Assembly: GCA_002354335.1 (NCBI GenBank)
Contig: DELI01000024.1
Span: forward strand, 1 to 64,000
Length of the DNA stretch: 64,000 nucleotides
Direction: 5' to 3'
Origin: Sphingobacterium sp. UBA2700
GTDB lineage: Bacteria; Bacteroidota; Bacteroidia; Sphingobacteriales; Sphingobacteriaceae
Part shown: in pieces, positions 6,979 to 15,358 of the stretch
Numbering within the stretch: position 1 is the first letter of the stretch
How the letters are laid out: every line of letters starts with the position of its first letter
Translations under genes and position numbers: made by a program
The notes under the pieces: generated by a model
Told to the model about the DNA's origin: nothing
What the model saw: the letters and a program-made list of their open reading frames with translations, nothing else
Database searches by the model: none

Positions 6979-9834
6979 ATGCCCTGGAGGACTATAATAT
7001 TTTTTGTTGCTTGTATTTTCACGATCAGTTTAGCCTTTGGACAAAATATCCCTAGGGTTGGATCGCCTTATGTTAAGCAGTACAATAAGTCTACCTATCA
7101 GGCAGGAAATCAGAACTGGAGCATTGCGGTCAGCAAGGAAGGCTTTATCTATGTAGCCAATACCGAGGGTCTTTTAAGCTTCGATGGGCAAGAATGGCGT
7201 CTTCACAAAGCAAAGAATCAACGTAGTCTGCGAAGTGTGAATATTGCTAAGGATGGCCGTATCCTTGTTGGGGGTTCTGGTGAATTTGGCATCTGGGAGC
7301 GTGGGAAGTTTGGAAAGATGGACTATCGCAGTCTCTCGAGCCTAGTGAAAGATCAGGCTGGATTAAAGAATGATGAAATCTGGCGTATCAACACCCAAGG
7401 CGATAGAATTTTCTTCCATAGCTTCTCAAAGTGCTATATTTATGAAAATAACGAGATCAAAACACTTACGGCAGATGGCGAGCCTTTCCTCTTCAGTCAT
7501 CAAGTAAATAATCGCCTTTTCTTTGAACAACTTCCTTCCGGTTTATTCGAACTGGTCAACAATAGCTTGGTACAGGTGAAGGATGCAGCGGTCTTGCGCG
7601 GTATGAATATCCTCAGTATGTTGCCTTTTGATCAGGGTAAAATATTGATTGCTACATCGAACCATGGTCTATTTATCATGGATAAGGGAGGCAACATTTC
7701 TCCTTGGCAAAATCAAGTGCAGCAACAACTTATCCGATATCAGGTAAATAATGGCGTTAAGCTGTATGGTGACCAATTTGCATTTGGGACTATACAAAAT
7801 GGTGTGTATATTCTGAATAGCAAGGGCGAACTCGTTCAGCAGATCAACAAGAACAACGGGCTGCAAAATAACACAGTCCTGAGTATGACGGTCGATAAGC
7901 AAGCGAACCTTTGGGTGGGCTTGGATAATGGTGTAGACCGCATTGACATCAATAGTCCGCTTTATTATTATGCTGATTTAACCGGAAAGATCGGAACAGT
8001 CTATGCCGCTATCATCTTTCAGAATAAGGTTTACCTAGGAACTAACCAAGGGCTATTCGTAAGCGATTGGAATGGTGTAAATAACTTTCAAAATCTAGAC
8101 TTCAGCATTGTTCCCAACTCGCATGGTCAAGTTTGGCAGTTGGTGAATATGAATGGGCAGCTCGTTTGTGGACATAATAACGGAACTTATTTAGTGGAAG
8201 GCAGTAACATGCGTAAGATTTCTTCCGTCACGGGTGCTTGGAACTTCGCAGAGATTAACGGCAGCAATAAATGGCTGCAGGGTAATTATACCGGAATTGG
8301 GTTGATGCAAAGCGGACCTACAACAAGTTTCATTAAACAATTCCAACAGATCAAAGAGCCTATCCGTAGTATCCTTCAGCGTAGCGATTCGGAGTTCTGG
8401 GCAACAAACCAGCAGAATGTCTATAACGTGAAACTTAATGCTACGAAGGACGATGCACAGTCCATCAGCGCGGTAAAAGCAGGCCTCCCAAACAACACTA
8501 CACTGCATGGCGTCTATAACCTGGCAAACAATATTGTCTTTGCTACGGACTCTGGTTTCTACCAATACGATAATATTGTAGGATCATTTAAACCCTACGT
8601 TGAACTTAACGAACAATTGAAATCTTTCTATACTGCTAATAAGATTATTCCAATTAAACACAATGAATACTGGTTTGTAAAGAAGTCGCATATAGCAAAA
8701 ATAGAACTGTTACCTGAAGGAAAGGTTAAGATTGATTCATCTTCATGGAATTCACTTCGCGGGAAGATGATGAACGATTATGAGCAGATATTTAACTTGA
8801 ATGATCAAACATCCATCATCGGAATGGACAATGGTTTTGCGATATATTTTAATCAGCTGAGCACAAAAGTTAATCTCCCCAAACCGTACATCACACAGGT
8901 ATGGAATACCAGCAATGGCACTACTCCCCTCTATGACGATTTGTCGATAGCCTATAGCGAGAACAACCTGCGGATTGCTTATGCGAGTCCCTGGTATTCT
9001 TCATCGAACCTGAAGTACTCTTATTGGCTGGAGGGATATACAGATAATTGGTCGGAATGGCAAGATGTCTCTTTTAAAGACTTCACCAATCTTCCAGACG
9101 GCAACTATACGTTTCATGTGCGTTCTATGGCGGCGAACGGTACGCAGTCAGAAATTACCAGCTTGGACATAACAATCCGTCCGCCTTGGTATAGACATTG
9201 GCTTGCCATCGTTAGCTATCTGATTATTCTTACGGCACTTTTCTTTGTCGGTAAGCGCTATTATGAGCAGCATCTGAAGGAAGAACAGCGAAAGCTAAAG
9301 GCAAAAATGCTGGCCGATCAAGAGGCTAGATTAGCCAAAGAGGCAGAACTCAACGAGCGTAAGTTGATGGCATTGAAGAATCATCAATTAGAGCAGGAAT
9401 TGGAGATCAAGAACCGTGAACTCGCGAATGCAGCCATGAATATTGTTTACAAAAATGAGATGCTTAATAACCTGCATCACGAGCTTACGAACCTTAATGA
9501 CTCTAATGGTAATAAACTGAGCTCCGATCAGTTGCGAAAGGTAAGTAAACTAATTGATGAGGCACATTCAGACGATCGCGATTGGGATCTCTTTGAAAAG
9601 AGCTTCAATGAAGCACACGAGAACTTCTTCAAAAAGCTAAAGTCAGATTATCCTGCCCTCGTTCCAAACGACTTAAAGCTCTGTGCATATCTTCGTTTAA
9701 ACATGTCAAGCAAGGAAATTGCATCTTTATTGAACATCAGTACACGCGGGGTAGAAATTCGACGCTACAGGCTGCGTAAAAAGCTTAACCTCCCTACTGA
9801 AAAGAATCTGACAGAGTTCTTACTAGAGCTTTAA
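6979..9834 (+). CDS. Membrane sensor-regulator: propeller, Y_Y_Y, TM, coiled coil, LuxR-type HTH
   Basis: 951 residues. A signal peptide (residues 1-22, ending SLAFGQ) leads to a periplasmic sensor of Reg_prop-like repeats (about 40-640), then a Y_Y_Y domain (about 655-735; YSYWLEGYTDNWSEW). One membrane helix follows at about 740-760, then a long charged coiled coil (about 765-860). The C-terminus is a LuxR-type helix-turn-helix (LKLCAYLRLNMSSKEIASLL near 895-915). There is no histidine kinase or receiver domain, so the DNA-binding part is on the same chain as the sensor. It is next to GH144 and GH3 genes, so it probably senses their glycan and controls them (inference). Confidence 0.88.
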   Translation: MPWRTIIFFVACIFTISLAFGQNIPRVGSPYVKQYNKSTYQAGNQNWSIAVSKEGFIYVANTEGLLSFDGQEWRLHKAKNQRSLRSVNIAKDGRILVGGSGEFGIWERGKFGKMDYRSLSSLVKDQAGLKNDEIWRINTQGDRIFFHSFSKCYIYENNEIKTLTADGEPFLFSHQVNNRLFFEQLPSGLFELVNNSLVQVKDAAVLRGMNILSMLPFDQGKILIATSNHGLFIMDKGGNISPWQNQVQQQLIRYQVNNGVKLYGDQFAFGTIQNGVYILNSKGELVQQINKNNGLQNNTVLSMTVDKQANLWVGLDNGVDRIDINSPLYYYADLTGKIGTVYAAIIFQNKVYLGTNQGLFVSDWNGVNNFQNLDFSIVPNSHGQVWQLVNMNGQLVCGHNNGTYLVEGSNMRKISSVTGAWNFAEINGSNKWLQGNYTGIGLMQSGPTTSFIKQFQQIKEPIRSILQRSDSEFWATNQQNVYNVKLNATKDDAQSISAVKAGLPNNTTLHGVYNLANNIVFATDSGFYQYDNIVGSFKPYVELNEQLKSFYTANKIIPIKHNEYWFVKKSHIAKIELLPEGKVKIDSSSWNSLRGKMMNDYEQIFNLNDQTSIIGMDNGFAIYFNQLSTKVNLPKPYITQVWNTSNGTTPLYDDLSIAYSENNLRIAYASPWYSSSNLKYSYWLEGYTDNWSEWQDVSFKDFTNLPDGNYTFHVRSMAANGTQSEITSLDITIRPPWYRHWLAIVSYLIILTALFFVGKRYYEQHLKEEQRKLKAKMLADQEARLAKEAELNERKLMALKNHQLEQELEIKNRELANAAMNIVYKNEMLNNLHHELTNLNDSNGNKLSSDQLRKVSKLIDEAHSDDRDWDLFEKSFNEAHENFFKKLKSDYPALVPNDLKLCAYLRLNMSSKEIASLLNISTRGVEIRRYRLRKKLNLPTEKNLTEFLLEL

Positions 9835-10140
9835 CCTTTTAATCTCTTAAGAAGGCAGTACATCATCCCCTCACAGGACTCAATGTGTAGATGTTACACC
9901 GTGATGTTATTTTGTTGTAGCCACACAAGCCAATAAATAACAGACTACCAATTCAATAAGTATTAACATCTCCATGTTTGAGCAGGTATTATTATGCTGT
10001 AGTAGTAATGAGAACGACGAAAATTTCCTTTTCAAACTAATAGAAGACATCTTTGTTTATTGTTAATCTGCATCACATGCAGAATTACCGATTATGGGAT
10101 TCCTCCGAAACAGTGGAGGCTTTATATCTACAAATAACAT
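9835..10140 (+). other. 306-base gap upstream of the beta-1,2-glucanase gene
   Basis: No gene seen. Near the right end, CCTCC (10102-10106) and GGAGG (10115-10119) form a short hairpin in the presumed leader of the GH144 gene. No convincing -7/-33 pair was found. Target sites of the upstream regulator are likely here, but no repeat stands out. Confidence 0.4.
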
Positions 10141-11514
10141 ATGACAATAAAAGCATTTACCTTTTCTGGCATCTTACTTATGGCATTGAACTTTGAGTCC
10201 TGCCAGATTAAGAACAACAATCACGAACAGGATAGCAATGTCCGTAAAGATAGTCTGACATCTATGAACGACTCATTGCTGACGAAGATTCAAAGCCAGA
10301 CTTTCCAATATTTCTGGGAGGGCGCCGAGCCCATTACAGGACTTGCTCGCGAGCGCATCCATATCGACGGTGAATACCCACAGAATGACCGCAATGTGAT
10401 CACTATAGGCGGTAGTGGATTCGGCTTGATGAGTTTAGTTGTCGGTATGGAGCGGGGCTTTATCAGCAAGAGCGAAGGAGAAGAACGCCTCCACCGTATT
10501 ATGGATTACCTGACTCGTATTCCGAGATTTCAAGGCGCGTGGGCACACTGGTACCATGGCAATGTCGGCGAAGTGAAAGCCTTTAGTGAAAAGGACAATG
10601 GTGGCGACATCGTAGAAACGGCCTTCCTCGCTCAGGGGCTTCTTGTAGTGCGCGAATATTTCAACGAAGGAACTGAAACACAGCGAGAAATTGCCAAGAA
10701 AGCAGATAACCTTTGGAGAGGGATCAACTGGAAACATTATACAAACGGCAAGAACGTGCTGTTCTGGCACTGGAGCCCAGTCCATGAGTTTGGAATGAAC
10801 CATGCGATCGAAGGTTATGACGAGTGTTTGATAAGCTATGTCTTGGCGGCATCCTCACCCACCCATGCGATAGATTCGACGGTCTATTATCAAGGATGGG
10901 CAAGGAACGGTAAGATCAAATCCGATATCAAGAAGTTCGACATCCCAACCGTAGTAAAACATAACTCGCGCCCTGGTGAAGTAGGTCCATTATTTTGGGC
11001 GCAGTATTCCTTCTTAGGCTTAGATCCGCGAGGACTCTCTGATAAATACGTGTCCTATGAAGATGCTGTAGTGAATCATGCAAAGATCAATATTGCATAT
11101 GCAGAAGCAAATCCAAAGAACTATGTGGGATATGGAGCGGATAAAGCTTGGGGATGGACAGCCAGCTATTCTATCAATGGATATGATGCTCATCACCCGG
11201 ATAATGACAAGTCGGTGGTAACTCCTACTGCGGCTCTAGCGTCCATGCCGTATACACCGAAGGAAAGTATTGCATTCGCAAAGTATCTTTTCAATAATCT
11301 TAGCGATAAGGTTTGGGGCAAATATGGCTTCTATGATGCCTTCAGCGAAACTAACAATTGGTATCCACAGCGCTATTTAGCGATTGACCAGGGTCCGATT
11401 GTCGTGATGATTGAAAATTATAGAACGGGTCTTATTTGGGACTTATTTATGAATGCTCCAGAAGTGAGAATAGGATTAAGAAAATTAGGCTTCAAAAGTC
11501 CACACCTAAAGTAA
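10141..11514 (+). CDS. GH144-like endo-beta-1,2-glucanase, lipoprotein
   Basis: 457 residues with a lipoprotein signal peptide (lipobox around Cys21, NFESC), so it is probably anchored in the outer or inner membrane facing the periplasm or cell surface. The rest is one (alpha/alpha)6 glucoamylase-like domain (PF10091 type). FQYFWEGAEP near 55-64, GAWAHWYHG at 132-140 and GGDIVETA at 154-161 with Asp156 and Glu159 fit GH144, the family of the Chitinophaga pinensis beta-1,2-glucanase. Seven bases upstream of a GH3 beta-glucosidase gene: endo-enzyme plus glucosidase for beta-1,2-glucan (inference). The closest alternative is another PF10091 hydrolase. Confidence 0.85.
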   Translation: MTIKAFTFSGILLMALNFESCQIKNNNHEQDSNVRKDSLTSMNDSLLTKIQSQTFQYFWEGAEPITGLARERIHIDGEYPQNDRNVITIGGSGFGLMSLVVGMERGFISKSEGEERLHRIMDYLTRIPRFQGAWAHWYHGNVGEVKAFSEKDNGGDIVETAFLAQGLLVVREYFNEGTETQREIAKKADNLWRGINWKHYTNGKNVLFWHWSPVHEFGMNHAIEGYDECLISYVLAASSPTHAIDSTVYYQGWARNGKIKSDIKKFDIPTVVKHNSRPGEVGPLFWAQYSFLGLDPRGLSDKYVSYEDAVVNHAKINIAYAEANPKNYVGYGADKAWGWTASYSINGYDAHHPDNDKSVVTPTAALASMPYTPKESIAFAKYLFNNLSDKVWGKYGFYDAFSETNNWYPQRYLAIDQGPIVVMIENYRTGLIWDLFMNAPEVRIGLRKLGFKSPHLK

Positions 11515-11521
11515 AAGATCA

Positions 11522-13801
11522 ATGAACATCCGTAAAAGCATATTATCATGTAGTTTAATCGCTTTTGCACTGATTGCAAATGCACAGGATAACAATAAAA
11601 TGAATCAGTTTATCGATGGGCTAATGTCCAAGATGACTATCGAGGAAAAGATCGGCCAGCTTAACCTAGTGACGGGTGGCGAGGCCACTACCGGCTCCGT
11701 CGTTTCTACAGATGTCGAAAGTAAAATCAAAGCTGGTCACATTGGAGGTATCTTCTCCATGAGTTCCCCTGCTAAGATTCGCAAGGCGCAGGAACTTGCC
11801 GTTAAAGAGTCTCGATTAGGAATTCCTATCATCTTCGGAATGGATGTTATTCATGGATATAAAACTGCATTTCCGATACCATTAGGTCTTGCCGCAACTT
11901 GGGACATGGCCTTGATTCGCAAGACGGCACGTATCTCGGCTGTCGAAGCGACTGCCGACGGTATCAACTGGACCTTCTCTCCTATGGTCGATATCTCCAG
12001 AGATCCGCGCTGGGGAAGAATATCAGAAGGTAGTGGCGAAGATACCTACCTAACATCCCGTATTGCAAGAGAGATGGTTTTAGGCTATCAGGGCGAAGAT
12101 CTTAGTAAAAACAACACATTGCTCGCCTGCGTTAAACATTTTGCACTGTATGGCGCCGGAGAGGCCGGCAGAGATTATCATACGACGGATATGAGTCTGC
12201 ATCGAATGTATAATGAGTATCTACCTCCCTATAAAGCTGCGCTAGACGCTGGTGCGATGTCAGTCATGACTTCCTTCAATGATATCAATGGCATGCCGGC
12301 AACAGCCAACCGTTGGCTACTGACGGACTTACTCCGCAACGAATGGGGATTTAAAGGTCTTGTCGTAACGGATTACACAGCTGTAAATGAGCTGATAGAC
12401 CATGGTTTAGGTGATTTACAACAAGTATCTGCCCTTTCATTGCAAGCCGGTGTAGATATGGATATGGTCGGCGAAGGTTTTCTGACGACCTTGAAAAAGT
12501 CTTTGGACGATAAGCGAGTGAGCGAAGCTGATATCAACTGGGCCGTACGATATGTATTGGAAGCGAAATATCGATTAGGGCTATTTGATGACCCCTATCG
12601 CTATTGCGATGAGCAGCGCGCTAAGAAAGAAATCTTTAAAAAAGAACATCTGATCTTTGCTAGAGAAGCCGCGGCGAAGTCCTTTGTCTTGTTAAAGAAT
12701 GAGCAAACACTACCTCTTAAAAAGACAGGAACGGTTGCTGTCATTGGTCCTCTAGCAAACACTGGAGCAAATATGCCAGGCACTTGGAGTGTCAGTGCAG
12801 ACCATGCCAATACGCAAAGTCTTGTTGAAGGAATGCGTGAAGCTTTAGGTAATAAAGTAAAGATTACAACGCATTTAGGTTCTAATCTAATCGATGATAA
12901 AGCGCTTCAAGAACGCGCGACCATGTTCGGTCGAACAATACCTAGAGATGAGCGAGATCCGGCGCTCATCATCGCCGATGCGTTGAAGGTTGCCGAAAGT
13001 GCCGATGTTATTGTTGCTGCACTGGGAGAAAGCTCCGAGATGTCGGGCGAGAGTTCAAGCCGTACGGATCTTAATATCCCGGAAAGTCAAAGACGCTTGT
13101 TGGAGGCCCTATTGAAAACAGGTAAGCCGGTGGTGTTGGTGCTATTTACCGGGCGCCCATTGACGCTTACTTGGGAGGATGAGCATGTTCCAGCGATATT
13201 AAACGTTTGGTTTGCCGGCACAGAATCCGGAAAAGCGATAGCCGATGTATTATTTGGCGATGTTAACCCGAGCGGAAAGCTTCCTGCCACATTTCCACAA
13301 AATGTAGGTCAGATTCCGCTATACTATAGCCATAAGAATACAGGACGTCCATTGGCTGAAGGCGCATGGTTCCAAAAATTCCGCTCGAACTACCTTGATG
13401 TTAGCAACGAGCCCCTATACCCTTTCGGATACGGTTTAAGCTACAGTACATTTGAGTATGGCGATATCATACTGGACAAAAAAACGATCAAGAAGAATGA
13501 AAGCCTAAAAGTCTCCATCGAACTTAAGAATACGGGCAACTTTGATGGCGAAGAAGTGGTTCAGCTTTATATCCGTGATATGGTGGGTAGCATCACACGT
13601 CCTGTTAAAGAACTTAAAAACTTCCAGAAGGTCTTTCTAAAGAAAGGAGAATCGAGAAGAATTGAATTCACGATATCGGAGGAGGATCTGAAGTTCTACG
13701 ATCAACAACTCAAGCACATTGCTGAGCCGGGTGCTTTCAAGATATTTATTGGCGGAAACTCCCGAGACGTTAAGGAAGCGGAATTCGAATTGACAGATTA
13801 A
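11522..13801 (+). CDS. bglX: GH3 beta-glucosidase, periplasmic
   Basis: 759 residues. A signal peptide (1-21, ANAQ) exports it. The GH3 N-terminal TIM-barrel domain shows KHF at 205-207 and the nucleophile Asp284 in VVTDYTAVNE; the second domain carries GESSEMSGESSSR with the candidate acid/base Glu. A fibronectin III-like domain closes the protein (last about 80 residues). Length and order match BglX. Seven bases after the GH144 gene; in Bacteroides a GH3 next to GH144 acts on sophorose, so the substrate here may be beta-1,2-linked glucose disaccharide (family knowledge plus inference). Confidence 0.94.
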   Translation: MNIRKSILSCSLIAFALIANAQDNNKMNQFIDGLMSKMTIEEKIGQLNLVTGGEATTGSVVSTDVESKIKAGHIGGIFSMSSPAKIRKAQELAVKESRLGIPIIFGMDVIHGYKTAFPIPLGLAATWDMALIRKTARISAVEATADGINWTFSPMVDISRDPRWGRISEGSGEDTYLTSRIAREMVLGYQGEDLSKNNTLLACVKHFALYGAGEAGRDYHTTDMSLHRMYNEYLPPYKAALDAGAMSVMTSFNDINGMPATANRWLLTDLLRNEWGFKGLVVTDYTAVNELIDHGLGDLQQVSALSLQAGVDMDMVGEGFLTTLKKSLDDKRVSEADINWAVRYVLEAKYRLGLFDDPYRYCDEQRAKKEIFKKEHLIFAREAAAKSFVLLKNEQTLPLKKTGTVAVIGPLANTGANMPGTWSVSADHANTQSLVEGMREALGNKVKITTHLGSNLIDDKALQERATMFGRTIPRDERDPALIIADALKVAESADVIVAALGESSEMSGESSSRTDLNIPESQRRLLEALLKTGKPVVLVLFTGRPLTLTWEDEHVPAILNVWFAGTESGKAIADVLFGDVNPSGKLPATFPQNVGQIPLYYSHKNTGRPLAEGAWFQKFRSNYLDVSNEPLYPFGYGLSYSTFEYGDIILDKKTIKKNESLKVSIELKNTGNFDGEEVVQLYIRDMVGSITRPVKELKNFQKVFLKKGESRRIEFTISEEDLKFYDQQLKHIAEPGAFKIFIGGNSRDVKEAEFELTD

Positions 13802-13832
13802 AAATATTCCGAAGTATGTTTATCTTTACCTT

Positions 13833-14174
13833 ATGGTAAAAATGCTCTACTTCGTCGCTTTCTGGCTTTCTCAAATCGTTTCCAGTATTATCTTTAAATA
13901 TGGAGGTATCAATCCGAAATTTCAATGGCCTGCCTTGATCATCGGAAATATCATTATCCTATCAGCAAGCTGGTTTTTGATACAGCTTTTCAAGAACTTC
14001 CCACAGCCTATCGTTATTGCGGTTTGTTCTGGAGGTACATTCTTGACGGTACAACTCGCTATGGCGCTATGGTTTAAAGAATCGTTGAACTGGATACAGG
14101 TCTTAGGATGCTTAGTTATTGTTTTCGGTATGGCGATGATTACCTTTGGTGGTAAACAGAGCGTAACTCCTTAG
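13833..14174 (+). CDS. Small EamA/EmrE-like membrane protein
   Basis: 113 residues with four hydrophobic segments (about 4-20, 35-52, 58-78 and 86-105), half of an EamA-type transporter. Such small proteins work as dimers. The substrate cannot be read from the sequence. Two bases before the DinB gene, so the two share a transcript. An internal ATG at codon 4 is an equally possible start. Confidence 0.75.
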   Translation: MVKMLYFVAFWLSQIVSSIIFKYGGINPKFQWPALIIGNIIILSASWFLIQLFKNFPQPIVIAVCSGGTFLTVQLAMALWFKESLNWIQVLGCLVIVFGMAMITFGGKQSVTP

Positions 14175-14176
14175 CT

Positions 14177-14710
14177 ATGGAAAATCAACAAAACCTAGAA
14201 GTCTGGATGAGAGGTCCTATTGAAGGCATCTCAGATCTATTACAACCCGTTGCCCACGCATTGCTGCAGGTCAGCGAAGATGTCCCCAAATTATTAAATA
14301 GTGAAGATGAGCAAATCATCCGGATCAAACCCTTTGGGATGGCTTCATCCGCTTTCCATATCCTGCATATCACTGGAGTAATTGACCGTATGTTCACCTA
14401 TGCGGTGGGAAAATCCCTATCCGAAGAGCAGTTCGAATACTTAGACAAAGAAAACAGCCCCAATCAAGATATCTCGGTAGATGAAATGCTCGATAATCTC
14501 GATCATGCGGTCGAGCGAGCGATAGACGCTTTAAAGAACATCGATAGTTCCACACTAACCGCGGAGCGATTCATCGGCAGAATGATGATTCCTACAACAC
14601 AATTAGGTCTGTTATTCCATGCCGCGGAACATGCGCAACGACACTACGGGCAATTGCTCGTTACGATAAAAACCGTACGTGGCTTATTTCAACAAGGCTC
14701 AGTACATTAA
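14177..14710 (+). CDS. DinB/YfiT-like four-helix-bundle protein
   Basis: 177 residues. DinB fold with histidines that can form the metal triad: His in FHILHITGVIDR (about residue 60) and HAAEHAQRHYGQL (about 150). DinB-like proteins include thiol-dependent transferases; the exact activity here is unknown. It ends directly against the convergent pdeM stop with no gap and no terminator. Confidence 0.82.
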   Translation: MENQQNLEVWMRGPIEGISDLLQPVAHALLQVSEDVPKLLNSEDEQIIRIKPFGMASSAFHILHITGVIDRMFTYAVGKSLSEEQFEYLDKENSPNQDISVDEMLDNLDHAVERAIDALKNIDSSTLTAERFIGRMMIPTTQLGLLFHAAEHAQRHYGQLLVTIKTVRGLFQQGSVH

Positions 14711-15358
14711 TTAAGGAAGTTCCAATACCGATTGGTCTACGATTGCATAAACTTTCGTCAAGCTTGTTTTGGGCAATATATGCAAACCTGTAAACTTTCC
14801 AAATGCCGGTAAAGTGAGCACCCTATTCTCTAAATGGAAACAGGGAAGCCGGAAGCTCTGCCGACCAGCTAGAAATATTTGGCAGCCTGGGTGGATATGG
14901 CCAACCACATTGATGATATGACTTTCAAGACCTCGCAAAGGTTCGTGAGACAATACGATCCCTTCTTCCAACAGCAAATGATCGACGATGCGGAGTGCTG
15001 ATCTTTCCCAATGGGCATCATCCAAGATATCATGATTGCCTTTAGTCAAAGTGAAGGTAATATTCGGCTTTGCTTTCGTATATATACAGAATTGTTCCCA
15101 GTCTGAATTTAACTTGGAATGAAAAAGATCTCCTAGAAAAACCACTTGTTTGACTTCCAGGGCATTCAGCACCGTATCAAGCCTGCTTAGCTCCTCCATC
15201 ACATTCGGTGCCGGAACAAAGAAACCTTCTTTTCTAAAATGCTTCAACTTGCCCAAATGCCAATCTGAAATTACAAGTAGTTGATGTTTGGCGATATACA
15301 TCGCCTTTTGTGGCAATAAAAAACAATCTAAACCATTCAACACAAGCTTCTTAGCCAT
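14711..15358 (-). CDS. pdeM: PdeM-like metallophosphoesterase of the ligase-associated DNA repair group
   Basis: 215 residues from the ATG at 15358. The calcineurin-type motif set is complete: SDWHLGK (Asp32, His34), GDLFHS, KGNHDI near 106-111, SHEPLRG near 138, and GHIHPGC near 153. Family knowledge: this phosphoesterase is normally encoded with a DEXH helicase, an ATP-dependent DNA ligase and an MBL exonuclease. Here it overlaps only the helicase gene by eight bases; ligase and exonuclease are not in the window. Confidence 0.9.
   Translation of the reverse strand: MAKKLVLNGLDCFLLPQKAMYIAKHQLLVISDWHLGKLKHFRKEGFFVPAPNVMEELSRLDTVLNALEVKQVVFLGDLFHSKLNSDWEQFCIYTKAKPNITFTLTKGNHDILDDAHWERSALRIVDHLLLEEGIVLSHEPLRGLESHIINVVGHIHPGCQIFLAGRQSFRLPCFHLENRVLTLPAFGKFTGLHILPKTSLTKVYAIVDQSVLELP

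Noticed and set aside
7669..8565. Antisense frames inside the sensor gene (77 and 124 codons)
   Set aside because: They lie opposite a long, motif-rich gene and show no protein-like pattern.
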